Source: Pyrodictiaceae archaeon (lineage in GTDB: Archaea; Thermoproteota; Thermoprotei_A; Sulfolobales; Pyrodictiaceae). From it: a stretch of DNA of 64,000 bases. Each line of letters opens with the position of its first letter. Within the stretch, counting starts at the first letter, position 1. This document shows positions 34,815-43,325 of the stretch, one piece after another. The position numbers and the translations under genes are program-made. A model generated the notes under the pieces. The model made no database searches. It was not told the DNA's origin and saw nothing but the letters and a program-made list of their open reading frames with translations. Where the stretch lies: assembly GCA_027036135.1 (NCBI GenBank), contig JALVSY010000007.1, positions 562,880-626,879 of the forward strand. Reading direction: 5' to 3'.

Positions 34815-35048
34815 GTGATGCGTGTGAGGAGCAAAGTTGCAGCAATTAATGTACCGCTACCTAAAGAAGTCGTAGAACTTGCACGTTCTAGAGGGCTTAG
34901 TCCAGAGGAATTAGCCGAAGCTGCAAGAAGGCTCCTAATCCTCGAAATAGTTGCTATGGAGTCTAAGCTAGCTATGGAGGATGCGCTCGAGATAAGTGAA
35001 AAGGTGACAACAAGAGCTTGGCAAAGGTTACGAAAGGAGAAGAAATAG
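34815..35048 (+). CDS. VapB-like antitoxin, toxin broken
   Basis: 77 residues, helical and charged: KVAAINVPLPKEVVELARSR then GLSPEELAEAARRLLILEIV, resembling antitoxins paired with PIN toxins. It overlaps a PIN toxin start at TTG 35018, but that toxin is scrambled by frameshifts. Probably an orphan antitoxin now. Confidence 0.65.
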   Translation: MMRVRSKVAAINVPLPKEVVELARSRGLSPEELAEAARRLLILEIVAMESKLAMEDALEISEKVTTRAWQRLRKEKK

Positions 35049-35220
35049 CAATAGTACTTGACGCAAACGTTGTAATAGCTTGCTCAGTGCTCAGCCCCTC
35101 TTCACACCCCTCCTCTTATCGTTGCTCGGGAGGGGTCCGTGGGGTTCGTCTTCTCAGCACACAGTTATCCCCGAGTCCTTGGAGGCTAGTCTAGGTTTTA
35201 GGGAAGAGCTTTCGCCTAAT
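35018..35220 (+). pseudogene. VapC PIN toxin remnant with several frameshifts
   Basis: From TTG 35018 the frame gives EEIAIVLDANVVIACSVLS, a PIN start, then nonsense up to TAG 35192-35194. The expected continuation is found in other frames: TPLLLSLLGRG about 35105-35135 and GFVFSAHSYPRVLGG about 35137-35185. At least two frameshifts are needed, and the middle and end of the domain are missing. The gene is clearly dead. Confidence 0.65.
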
Positions 35221-35221
35221 T

Positions 35222-35503
35222 ATGCTACCGGGTATGGTGTTGCCTAGTTCCCGGCCCAACACTAATATCAGGGAAAGCAGTGCGGAATTAACCGATTTGC
35301 TCGAGGAAATAGTCAGACTCGGTCTTGCTAACAGCCGCGACCAAGCTATTAGTCTTGTACTTGAGGCAGGGCTTGAGAAAGCTAGGGAAATGGTTAGGAG
35401 AAGGAGGAAGGCTAGGAACATCCTTCGCGAGTTCCTAGAGACGGGTCTCCCCTATCGCGTCTTGCCTCGTGCAGCAGATGTTGAGAGAGACCGTGAACGC
35501 TAG
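35222..35503 (+). CDS. Orphan antitoxin-like protein
   Basis: 93 residues; ELTDLLEEIVRLGLANSRDQ followed by AISLVLEAGLEKAREMVRRR resembles a ribbon-helix-helix antitoxin with a basic middle. Start is ATG 35222 or GTG 35234. No toxin follows: the stop overlaps the convergent lysK. It is the second antitoxin in a row without a working toxin. Confidence 0.5.
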   Translation: MLPGMVLPSSRPNTNIRESSAELTDLLEEIVRLGLANSRDQAISLVLEAGLEKAREMVRRRRKARNILREFLETGLPYRVLPRAADVERDRER

Positions 35504-36579
35504 TACCTAGTAAGTTGCTTAATTGTCTCGGTGTATACCTTTATTGCTAGCTTGATTTCGCTGAGGGATAGTTTCTCGTCTCTTGTGTGGGCTAGCCCGG
35601 GGTCGCCGGGGCCATAGGCTGCTATGCTCTCTGTGAGCCTCACTAGGTAGTTCATGTCGCTTGTACCGGCCTTTATCACTGGTATTGGTTTCTTCCCGGC
35701 TAGGAGTATTGCTCTTATCAGTGCTCTCGGCACTGGCTTGTTCAGAGAGACCTTTACTGGCTCAACGTACTCGCCTACGGGTCTTGCTTCGCAGCTGCTG
35801 GGTAGTAGCTCTTCTAACTCTCTTAGCGCGTCGTCTAGGTTCTTTCCCGGAGGTATCCTCGTGTCTAGTAGCATCTCGGCCCTCATAGGGACGATGTTGG
35901 AGCCGTCGCCCGCCACTAGCTGCACGGGGGTGAACGAGGTCTCGGCCACGCTCCTACCCCTGCTCCCCAGCTCTAGTACCAGCTTAGCTGCCTTCTCTAG
36001 GGCAGAGGAGCCTGGCTCCGGGGAAGCGCTGTGGCCTCCTCGTCCCCTGCATACTACCCTTATCTTAGCTGAGCCCCGGTAGCCTATTGCTACCCTTGTA
36101 CAGCCAGTTGGCTCGCCTATGACTATATGCTTGAGGCTACGCGGAGCCGTTCTTAGGAAGTATTTGGCCCCAGGGCTATCCGCTTCCTCTCCTACGAGGC
36201 CAGCAACCATTACTGGCGCCTCTGGCTCCGTTGCCGCGACTAGGGCGAGGCTTATGAGCATAGAGACCAAGGGGCCCTTGGCGTCAACGGCTCCCCTGCC
36301 ATAGACTGTGTCTCCCTCTAGCCTTGCGGGGTACCAGTCTCTCACCGTGTCGACGTGGCTGACAAGGGCTACTACTGGGCTCTGTGAGCGCGGGGCTGTG
36401 GCGTAGAAGCTCCCAGCCCTATCGACCCATGCTTCTAGTCCCAGCTCGTCAGCGGCTCGGAGCAAGTACTTTACAGCCTTGCCTTCCTTTCCTGAAGGGC
36501 TCGGTATAGAGACTAGCTCGTAGAGTACCCTGAGCCCCCGGTTAGCTAGCTCTGTTAGCGAGGCATTCTCGGAGCGCAT
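35500..36579 (-). CDS. lysK: LysW-lysine/ornithine hydrolase
   Basis: Zinc M20-family carboxypeptidase that releases lysine (or ornithine) from the LysW carrier protein. 359 residues: ALVSHVDTVRDW (His/Asp ligands), YGRGAVDAKGPLVSM (bridging Asp), GLVGEEADSPGAKY (Glu-Glu) and IGEPTGC, with GGHSASPEPGS for the dimerisation domain and GPGDPGLAHTRDEKLS for the last His. It overlaps the end of lysJ by 38 bp, and is last in the lysW-X-J-K operon. Confidence 0.93.
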   Translation of the reverse strand: MRSENASLTELANRGLRVLYELVSIPSPSGKEGKAVKYLLRAADELGLEAWVDRAGSFYATAPRSQSPVVALVSHVDTVRDWYPARLEGDTVYGRGAVDAKGPLVSMLISLALVAATEPEAPVMVAGLVGEEADSPGAKYFLRTAPRSLKHIVIGEPTGCTRVAIGYRGSAKIRVVCRGRGGHSASPEPGSSALEKAAKLVLELGSRGRSVAETSFTPVQLVAGDGSNIVPMRAEMLLDTRIPPGKNLDDALRELEELLPSSCEARPVGEYVEPVKVSLNKPVPRALIRAILLAGKKPIPVIKAGTSDMNYLVRLTESIAAYGPGDPGLAHTRDEKLSLSEIKLAIKVYTETIKQLTRY

Positions 36580-37699
36580 TACTCGCCTCCTCCATGTCCT
36601 CCTCGGTAACCATGTAGGGTGCTAGGAACCTGACAACAGTAACCCCAGCGCGTAGAGCAAGGACACCACGAGCTTGGAGGCACTTGAGGACAGGTAATGG
36701 GTTGAACCTGGTATCAACGCCTATCATTAATCCCCTGCCCCTTACTTCCCTAACGCTGCGAACACCACTAAGCCTATCAGAGAGAAGCTCCATGAACACA
36801 CTGCCACGCTCCCCGGCTAAGCGAGGAACATCCTCCTCTAGGAGGACAGAGACAGCAGCCGAGACAGCAGCGAGCGCCAACGGGTTAGCAGCATAGGTTG
36901 AGCCATGCCTACCGCCACGGAGCACACTGGCTAGCTCGCGGCGAGTAAACACAGCCGAGACAGGGAACCCGCCACCCAGAGCCTTCCCCGCGACAACAAT
37001 GTCTGGCTTGATACCGTAGTGCTCATAGGCCCATACGCGCCCGGTACGGCCAAACCCGGCCTGCACCTCATCCACTATTAGCAGCGCATTCCTCTCCCTC
37101 GCTATGCTCTCAAGAGCCTTCAAGAAATCCTCTTTGGCGGGGATGACGCCGCCCTCGCCCTGCACGGGCTCAACGATAACAGCTGCAGCGTCCTCCGGGA
37201 ACATCTTCTCGAGCACAGCTGGCTCGGCATTAAACGGGAGAAACACAACATCCTCCAAGACGGGGAACCCGCGGCGATAACTAGGGCCCCAGGTGACGCT
37301 GAGCGCGCCGAGCGTCCGTCCGTGAAAGGAGCCCCGGAAAGTAACAATCCTCCTACGCCCAGTATAAGCCCATGCTATCTTCAGCGCTGCTTCAACGGCC
37401 TCGGCGCCACTATTAGCAAAGAGAACGGTATCAGCGCCACTAGGGGCAATAGCAGATAATTTCTCGAGAGCCTCTTCCTGGACACTGCACCCGAAAGACG
37501 GGTTACAAACTACGAGTTCGTCAAGCTGTGCCTTGAGGCGCTCAACTACGCGTGGATTATTATGGCCTAGGAAGGCGACACCGTGCTCTGTGTGGAGGTC
37601 TATGTAGCGGCGGCCACCAGTGTCCCATATGTACTGCATATGGGCCTTTGCTACCCTAAGGCCCCTAGAGCCATAGTAGCGTAGAAGCTCTAGGACCAA
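36542..37699 (-). CDS. lysJ: LysW-gamma-aminoadipate/ornithine semialdehyde aminotransferase
   Basis: PLP-dependent class III aminotransferase making LysW-lysine (or LysW-ornithine). 385 residues: LFANSGAEAVEAALKIA, FHGRTLGALSVT, VDEVQAGFGRTGRVWAYEHY (Asp binding the PLP ring) and IVVAGKALGGGFPVSA with the Schiff-base Lys. Third gene of the leftward lysine cluster, 20 bp after lysX. Confidence 0.94.
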   Translation of the reverse strand: MVLELLRYYGSRGLRVAKAHMQYIWDTGGRRYIDLHTEHGVAFLGHNNPRVVERLKAQLDELVVCNPSFGCSVQEEALEKLSAIAPSGADTVLFANSGAEAVEAALKIAWAYTGRRRIVTFRGSFHGRTLGALSVTWGPSYRRGFPVLEDVVFLPFNAEPAVLEKMFPEDAAAVIVEPVQGEGGVIPAKEDFLKALESIARERNALLIVDEVQAGFGRTGRVWAYEHYGIKPDIVVAGKALGGGFPVSAVFTRRELASVLRGGRHGSTYAANPLALAAVSAAVSVLLEEDVPRLAGERGSVFMELLSDRLSGVRSVREVRGRGLMIGVDTRFNPLPVLKCLQARGVLALRAGVTVVRFLAPYMVTEEDMEEASNALRECLANRAS

Positions 37700-37719
37700 G
37701 AGAAAGCCCTCAGCCCTGG

Positions 37720-38568
37720 TTACTTCCTAGCCTGCTCCACGACGTACCTGGCTATGAGCCCGGCCACGTCTACCCCGGTGACCCTGGCTATGTTCTTGTA
37801 CTCCGGTACAGCGTTAACCTCTAGAACAAGGTAGCCTCGCTCCGGGTCCTCGACCACGTCAACACCACCTATCTCCACTCCGAGGGCGTGGCAGGAGCGC
37901 AGCACCAGGTCCTCGAGAATCGGGTCTACCCGTGCTGGTTCTGCTCTCCCGCCCCTCGCGGTATTGGTTATCCAGTGCTCGCTGACCCGGTAAATAGCGG
38001 CTGGGACCTCGTCGCCAATACACATTGCACGGATATCCCTCCCAGGCTTATCAATATACTCTTGCACGTAGTGCACGCGATACATGCTACCAAGCATCTC
38101 GCGGTGCTCCGCAATAGCTCTCGCGGCCTCCTCGTCGCTCGCGAGCGCTGCTAAGCGCCCCCAGCTACCCATAACAGGCTTCATGACGACAGGGTAGCCT
38201 AGTTTACGAGAAGCCTCAACAACACCCTCAATGCTATAGGCTAGGAGCGTACGAGGCACCGGGATCTTGTTACGATAAAGCACAGAGAGGCTCCAAGCCT
38301 TATCCTCGGCCAACGCGAGGGCGAGGCTACTATTGATAACCCTCACGCCCCAGGACTCAACGGCAGCAGTAGAGGACATGGCGCGGTAGAAGCTAATGGA
38401 GCGCTGAAGAGCTATATCCGCCTCCGCGTACCCGCCTATCTCGAGAATACTAGAGGACACATGGATAGGCTCGACCTCTGCTAGGCCGCGGAGGCGCTCG
38501 AGAATCATCTTCTCGTCGAGGCGAAGCACATCATAGAGGAAAAACACGCGCGTCAAGACACCGGGCAC
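37720..38568 (-). CDS. lysX: LysW:alpha-aminoadipate (or glutamate) ligase
   Basis: ATP-grasp ligase that attaches aminoadipate (lysine route) or glutamate (arginine route) to the C-terminal Glu of LysW. 282 residues with KLGYPVVMKPVMGSWGR, IDKPGRDIRAMCIG and VDVVEDPERGYLVLEVNAVP ending EYKNIARVTG. In some crenarchaea separate LysX and ArgX exist; which substrate this one prefers cannot be told. It lies 14 bp after lysW. Confidence 0.92.
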   Translation of the reverse strand: MPGVLTRVFFLYDVLRLDEKMILERLRGLAEVEPIHVSSSILEIGGYAEADIALQRSISFYRAMSSTAAVESWGVRVINSSLALALAEDKAWSLSVLYRNKIPVPRTLLAYSIEGVVEASRKLGYPVVMKPVMGSWGRLAALASDEEAARAIAEHREMLGSMYRVHYVQEYIDKPGRDIRAMCIGDEVPAAIYRVSEHWITNTARGGRAEPARVDPILEDLVLRSCHALGVEIGGVDVVEDPERGYLVLEVNAVPEYKNIARVTGVDVAGLIARYVVEQARK

Positions 38569-38582
38569 CTCCTCCAGGGAAT

Positions 38583-38765
38583 TTACTCTCCCCAGTCCTC
38601 CTGGACTCCCTCGAATGGGCGGAGTGCTAGGTTACCATTCGAGTCCCTGTAGACCTCTAGCACTACTCCACAGTCATGCTCGATTAGCTCGCCCGGCATA
38701 GCGTCGTCCGGGACCTCTACCGGGTTACCACAGACCGGGCACTTGAGCACTGGCACCCTCTTCAC
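38583..38765 (-). CDS. lysW: LysW amino-group carrier protein
   Basis: 60-residue acidic carrier whose C-terminal Glu carries the pathway intermediates. The zinc-ribbon start KCPVCGNPVEVPDD, HDCG and the invariant end EDWGE are all present. Start GTG 38765. First gene of the leftward operon; the inverted repeat at 38789-38810 lies 24 bp upstream. Confidence 0.95.
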   Translation of the reverse strand: MKRVPVLKCPVCGNPVEVPDDAMPGELIEHDCGVVLEVYRDSNGNLALRPFEGVQEDWGE

Positions 38766-38788
38766 ACCCCTCTACGGTACTGATTCAT

Positions 38789-38810
38789 GTACCCAGCGGT
38801 ACTTGGGTAC
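38789..38810. promoter_or_regulatory. Operator-like inverted repeat in lysW/lysY control region
   Basis: GTACCCA (38789-38795) and TGGGTAC (38804-38810) with an 8-nt spacer; GGTAC also occurs at 38776-38780, 38798-38802 and 38811-38815. The site lies right upstream of lysW in the divergent lys gap. It fits an Lrp-type (LysM-like) regulator site, though the protein is not shown here. Confidence 0.6.
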
Positions 38811-38998
38811 GGTACAGTGTTTAAGCACATTCCCTCAATAAATGGTTCGGTTCCAGTACCCTCGTCTACTAGGTGGGCCACCCCCTATTCTCCCCCACTT
38901 TGTTAAATCCGTGCACAGCGAGGGCGAATGGAATCGGAGCACCAAATACATAGTGTTGCTCCAGCTAGTGCAGCTGCCGAAGAGGTGCGCCACAAGCC

Positions 38999-40045
38999 AT
39001 GATACGTGTAGCGATACTAGGGGGCTCAGGCTATACTGGTGGAGAACTCTTACGCATCCTAGCTGCCCACCCCTATGTCGAGGTAGTCTATGTCACAAGC
39101 CGCGAGTACGCGGGAGCCCCCATATACTTCGCTCACCCCAACCTGAGAGGCTATTACCAGGGGCTCCGATTCGAGAAACTAGTTCTCGACAAGGCCCTCG
39201 AGGCAGACACAGTGTTCTCCGCGCTACCCCACGGGGTAGGATTAGAGACGACAGCTAAGCTCCTCGAGAGCGGCGTACAAGTCGTGGACCTGAGTGCTGA
39301 TTATAGGCTCAAGGACCCCGGGGCCTATCGGGAATGGTATGGCTTCGAGCACCCCTACCCCGATCTACTCGAGAAAGCCGTCTATGGTCTCCCCGAGCTA
39401 CACCGAGACGAGCTACCAGGAGCAAGGCTCATAGCGAGCCCTGGCTGCAACGCTACAGCAGCGATACTAGCCTCAGCCCCCCTCGTGAAGCACCGGCTAC
39501 TAGCAACCAATAGGATAATAGTGGACGTGAAGGCGGGGAGCAGTGAACGGGGCTCCAAGCCCAGCCGCTCATCCCATCACCCAGAGCGAGAGGGCGCTAT
39601 GCGCCCCTACTCGCCAAGCGGGCACCGCCACGCAGCCGAGGCCGAGCAAGAGCTGAGCAGGTTAGCTGACGGAGAGGTGAGGGTCTCCCTAATCCCTCAC
39701 GCTGTGTCCTCGATACGAGGCGTACTCGCCTCGGCTCACGGATGGCTAAGAGACGGGGTAACAGGCACCGATGTTGCCAGGGCATATGCGGAGACTTATC
39801 GAGGCCAGCGCTTCATACGGGTAATAGCCCTCGGCAAGCACGGCACCGTTGACCCCAAGTTCGTGCAGGGAAGCAACTACGCCGACATAGGCTACGCTGT
39901 GGAGAAGCGGGTCGCGAGAGTCACGGGATTCGCGGCCATAGATAACCTAGTCAGAGGCGCGGCGGGCCAAGCAGTCCAGGCCTTCAACATATCGAGGGGC
40001 TTGCCCGAGGACGCTGGGCTAGCCTATCCCCCACTCCACCCCTAG
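38999..40045 (+). CDS. lysY: LysW-aminoadipyl/glutamyl phosphate reductase
   Basis: NADPH-dependent ArgC-type reductase of the LysW pathway, 348 residues. GGSGYTGGELLRIL is the nucleotide loop, ASPGCNATAAI holds the catalytic Cys near residue 148, and GHRHAAEAEQEL carries the conserved His. GAGGTG lies about 13 nt before ATG 38999. Divergent from lysW with a 233-bp gap; most of that gap (38815-38998) is a leader with TATA-like AATACATAG near 38945. Confidence 0.93.
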   Translation: MIRVAILGGSGYTGGELLRILAAHPYVEVVYVTSREYAGAPIYFAHPNLRGYYQGLRFEKLVLDKALEADTVFSALPHGVGLETTAKLLESGVQVVDLSADYRLKDPGAYREWYGFEHPYPDLLEKAVYGLPELHRDELPGARLIASPGCNATAAILASAPLVKHRLLATNRIIVDVKAGSSERGSKPSRSSHHPEREGAMRPYSPSGHRHAAEAEQELSRLADGEVRVSLIPHAVSSIRGVLASAHGWLRDGVTGTDVARAYAETYRGQRFIRVIALGKHGTVDPKFVQGSNYADIGYAVEKRVARVTGFAAIDNLVRGAAGQAVQAFNISRGLPEDAGLAYPPLHP

Positions 40046-40073
40046 GCAGTACGGCGGCGAGGAGACCCGAGCC

Positions 40074-40886
40074 TTGGTCATAGTGGTAAAGGCTGGTGGC
40101 AGGCTCATAGCGAGCCCCGAGACCCGTTCAAGGATACTAAGCGATATAGCGCGGCTAGCGGATAGCGGCGAGAAAATAGTCTTCGTCCACGGAGGAGGCG
40201 ACATAGTAACAGAGTACTCCAGGAAGATGGGTATAGAGCCTAGGTTCGTTGTCTCGCCGAGCGGTATTAGGAGCAGGTACACGGGGCCAGAGGAGCTAGA
40301 AGTCTACGTAATGGTCATGGCTGGTAAGCTGAACAAAGAGATAGTCGCGGGCCTAAACCATGGAGCCAACCGCGCAATAGGCGTAACCGGGGCGGACTGC
40401 TCCATGCTCTTGGCTGAGAGGAAGAAGAGAATAATCATATTGAACGAGAAGGGTAGGAAGCAAGTCATACCCGGGGGCTACACTGGGAAGATAAAAAGCG
40501 TGAACAAAGAGTGCCTCGACAAGCTCCTAGAACAGGTAAACATAGTCGTCGTATCGCCACTAGCACTCGGCACAGAGGGCGAACTACTAAACGTAGACGG
40601 GGATCAAGCAGCAGCAAGCATCGCTACAGCACTCCAAGCAAAGACACTAGTCCTATTAACCGATGTACCCGGGGTAATCCTGGGCGACAAGGTACTAGAG
40701 AAAATACCACTAAGCCAAGCAGAGACAATAGCGAAGAAGACAGGCTACGGAATGAACCGCAAAATACTCATGGCCGCGAAAGCCATCGAGAACGGCGTAG
40801 GAGCAGCAATCATAGCACCCGGGAACACAGAGAACCCAGTAACAAGGGCGCTACGAGGAGAGACCGGGACAAGAATCGAGCCCTAA
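40074..40886 (+). CDS. lysZ: LysW-aminoadipate/glutamate kinase
   Basis: Amino-acid kinase family (ArgB-like) enzyme phosphorylating the side-chain carboxylate of the LysW adduct. 270 residues: VVKAGGRLI, VFVHGGGDIVTEYSRKMG, GVTGADCSMLLAE, NVDGDQAAASIATAL and LTDVPGVI for the ATP site. Start TTG 40074 with GGAG upstream. It follows lysY by 28 bp in the same operon. Confidence 0.93.
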   Translation: MVIVVKAGGRLIASPETRSRILSDIARLADSGEKIVFVHGGGDIVTEYSRKMGIEPRFVVSPSGIRSRYTGPEELEVYVMVMAGKLNKEIVAGLNHGANRAIGVTGADCSMLLAERKKRIIILNEKGRKQVIPGGYTGKIKSVNKECLDKLLEQVNIVVVSPLALGTEGELLNVDGDQAAASIATALQAKTLVLLTDVPGVILGDKVLEKIPLSQAETIAKKTGYGMNRKILMAAKAIENGVGAAIIAPGNTENPVTRALRGETGTRIEP

Positions 40887-40929
40887 CAACGATGCAGATG
40901 CAACCAGTGCAGCAACATCCTAAGCCCAT

Positions 40930-41064
40930 CTAGCCATTATCCCGATCCTCTCTCACAGAGCGTGCAGCAAATCCCTTCGGCGCCTTTATATCAATGCTCT
41001 TGAGCCTCCTAATAATTGCTTCGAGATTCTCCTCGGCACTAAGCCTGTTAGCCTTTTTCCTCAT
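40930..41064 (-). CDS. Small charged protein, possible antitoxin
   Basis: 44 residues: MRKKANRLSAEENLEAIIRR then LKSIDIKAPKGFAARSVRED and RDNG. The end (GFAARSVREDRD) resembles the C-termini of some VapB antitoxins. No toxin is beside it. Small size makes this call weak. Confidence 0.35.
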   Translation of the reverse strand: MRKKANRLSAEENLEAIIRRLKSIDIKAPKGFAARSVREDRDNG

Positions 41065-41260
41065 CTTGTATCCATCTCCAGGGAGCTTGCCTAGCCAAGA
41101 AGATAGTTGTACTGGGTCTCAATAAAGCTGCTGGACTCATTAAGCAAGCTAGCTTTACCATAGGAACTTAGAAACCCTAGCCTAATGAGTAGCGTGGATC
41201 GCTACATTATATGAACCCGGTATACTGGCTACGCGTCTCGGGACTAGAGGGCTGCGCGTC

Positions 41261-41719
41261 ATGGAGCTTGTTCTTATCGCGGGCGAGGGCAGGGATGTCG
41301 GCAAGACTCTTCTCGGCGAGCGCCTAGTCGCTGCGCTGAGGAATAGGGGGCTCCGAGTAGGCGTTGTCAAGCACGTACACCATGGTGTCGACTACCGTGT
41401 CAAGGATACTGGCCGCTACCTCGGCGCGGGAGCCGAGCGCGTAGTAGCAGTCGGGCCAAGCGAGTACATGGTGGTTGAGAAGAAGAGGCTAGGATTCTGG
41501 GAAGCAATACAACTACTAAATGGCCCCGACGCAGTCATAGTAGAAGGATTCAGGGAGCATATAGACAGCGTCATAGAGAAGGGGGGATGTACGGCCTACA
41601 TACACAGAGACGGCACCATAGACATTAACCCGGGGAACAAGGAGGTTCACAATATAGACGAAGTACTACATGTTCTCACAGAACTAGTAGCAGCTAAGAA
41701 ATGTACAATCACGGCCTAA
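41261..41719 (+). CDS. mobB: MobB-like GTPase for molybdopterin guanine dinucleotide
   Basis: 152-residue P-loop protein. GEGRDVGKTLLGERLVAAL is a Walker A variant, followed by VGVVKHVHHGVDYRVKDTGR (MobB-like H-H and D-x-x-x-D-T), and DAVIVEGFREH for the second nucleotide motif. MobB binds MobA and helps make the molybdenum or tungsten cofactor. TATA-like TTATATGAA is near 41208-41215. No other cofactor genes are adjacent. Confidence 0.85.
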   Translation: MELVLIAGEGRDVGKTLLGERLVAALRNRGLRVGVVKHVHHGVDYRVKDTGRYLGAGAERVVAVGPSEYMVVEKKRLGFWEAIQLLNGPDAVIVEGFREHIDSVIEKGGCTAYIHRDGTIDINPGNKEVHNIDEVLHVLTELVAAKKCTITA

Positions 41720-41812
41720 TTGGAGTTTAACTAGGGTGATTTATGGAGCGTTTCCTTCCACAGACCTAGCTTAGCGTTGTTCCCTTGAAGGCTTCTAGTA
41801 CTCAATTAATAA

Positions 41813-42217
41813 TTATCTAATCCACAGTCTTTTTACTTCTCTTATTTTATCGAATTCTTTATCCTCGGTCGCTATTAGCTCTATATTATTGTTGAGCATT
41901 ACAGCCACGTGGAGAGCATCAGACGGCTTAATACCGTAATCAGATATGAGCTTAGCTGCTTCTCTATATTCTTCTTCGCCAAGGCTAAGAACCAATACAT
42001 AGGGGAGTACATTAGCTTCTATGAATTTTATAGAGACGTTGTATGGTACATGGTATTTTCTTTTAGAGACAAAGATGGTCTCATCAAGCATTAATGCATC
42101 TGTGTAGAGTTCATGATTATCTATTAAGTCAAAATAGAACCTTTCGTATATAGATCTGGTTGAACTAGTTATTGTATTAAGATATATGAAGAGCGTAGCA
42201 TCTATAAATATTTTCAA
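41813..42217 (-). CDS. vapC: VapC-type PIN toxin
   Basis: 134 residues, apparently intact: MKIFIDATLFIYLN (first Asp), DALMLDETIFVSKRKY (Glu), GIKPSDALHVAVMLNN (Asp) and LIATEDKEFDKI (last Asp). It overlaps the upstream AbrB-type antitoxin by 4 bp. More AT-rich than the neighbours, which fits an accessory gene. Confidence 0.85.
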   Translation of the reverse strand: MKIFIDATLFIYLNTITSSTRSIYERFYFDLIDNHELYTDALMLDETIFVSKRKYHVPYNVSIKFIEANVLPYVLVLSLGEEEYREAAKLISDYGIKPSDALHVAVMLNNNIELIATEDKEFDKIREVKRLWIR

Positions 42218-42525
42218 TCCTCGAACTCCTCTTCGAGATAAACCTCTGCAAGCTCACCGGGTTTTGGCTCCCTTCTACCCTGTATCTTCTTAAGTCTTTC
42301 AACATGCTCTCTCATGGACTCCTTATGCCTTTCTATATCGGGTTTAGGTGATTTTCTCACAGGCCTAAGTACTATTTCTCCGTCATTCCTTACCTCAACG
42401 ACGAGTTCGTCTCCTTCATTAAGGCCGAGCTGTTCACGTATCGCTTTTGGCAACGATATGTATCCTTCATTTCTTTCATTCTTAACTCTTAGCCTCGTCT
42501 GTCGTGTCCTCAGTCGAAGAGCCAA
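42214..42525 (-). CDS. AbrB-family antitoxin
   Basis: 103 residues. NEGYISLPKAIREQLGLNEG followed by DELVVEVRNDGEIVLRPV is the swapped-hairpin AbrB DNA-binding fold. The charged C-terminus likely wraps the PIN toxin that follows with a 4-bp overlap. TTG 42525 has GGAGGGGG about 8 nt upstream and a TATA box near 42541-42548. Confidence 0.85.
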   Translation of the reverse strand: MALRLRTRQTRLRVKNERNEGYISLPKAIREQLGLNEGDELVVEVRNDGEIVLRPVRKSPKPDIERHKESMREHVERLKKIQGRREPKPGELAEVYLEEEFED

Positions 42526-42550
42526 CCAAGCCCCCTCCTACTACATATAA

Positions 42551-42839
42551 GAGGGATACGGCAGTGTTAAGCCTAACTAGCTATGCTATATACAGCTACC
42601 TTATACTTATCAATACTTATACCATTCTCAAACACTGGATACGAGGTCAGACGATATTATAGCTTATAAACAATATCTAGGTATCCTCTCATCTTCTTTA
42701 CAAACAATTCTTTATAAAAACCTCACAAAAAGTTACTACAGTCCTAAATAATTGCGAAGGACCAATCACGAAAAGAACCCCTAGGTCTCCGTGGCAGATC
42801 GCTAATGAGCGAAATATTTCGCTACTAGCTAATAGCTCC
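42551..42839. other. AT-rich gap with a 14-bp palindrome
   Basis: No gene seen. GCGAAATATTTCGC (42809-42822) is a perfect palindrome 18 bp after the end of the small membrane gene on the minus strand. It may be a terminator hairpin or protein site. The rest is AT-rich with several TATA-like strings and no clear reading frame. Confidence 0.4.
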
Positions 42840-43187
42840 CTATTCATAGCGACGCTTTCTCGCCGCTATTGCTCCTCCTATTGCTCCGCCTAGGGCTGAG
42901 AGGCATAGGCCGCAAGCACTGATTAGGAGCAGTGTCATCCCGAGCCCCCATCCGAGTATAGCACCTGGCCAGCCTAGCAGCGAAGCGCTAACGATTATCG
43001 CTATTATGCTCCACGCGACGACTGCTGCGAGCGAGGCAACGAATCCAGCCAGTGCTCCCTTGGCGGGGCCTTGGCGGGTTAGATAGCCAGCCACAAAGCC
43101 TGCCACCAAGTAACCGAACACTATGCCGAAGGGAAGCGGCGTCGAGAGAAAAGCAATAATTGCCCCAATAATAATGCCCAGCAGCAC
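42840..43187 (-). CDS. Small Gly/Ala-rich membrane protein
   Basis: 115 residues with about four hydrophobic segments and a basic end (AARKRRYE). The pattern GYLVAGFVAGYLTRQGPAKG followed by ALAGFVASLAAVVAW is like DUF5518-type archaeal membrane proteins. Function unknown. Confidence 0.65.
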   Translation of the reverse strand: MLLGIIIGAIIAFLSTPLPFGIVFGYLVAGFVAGYLTRQGPAKGALAGFVASLAAVVAWSIIAIIVSASLLGWPGAILGWGLGMTLLLISACGLCLSALGGAIGGAIAARKRRYE

Positions 43188-43325
43188 GGCTTAGCCCCAC
43201 GAGCTATTAGGGGATGCGTCTACGTAATTATTCCTATTGCAGGTACTTCGTCTTTCGAAAGTCTAGGACTTGTACAAACATGGATAATAACCGGAAAAGA
43301 GTTACGAGGTACGGGCCTTGCTTCC

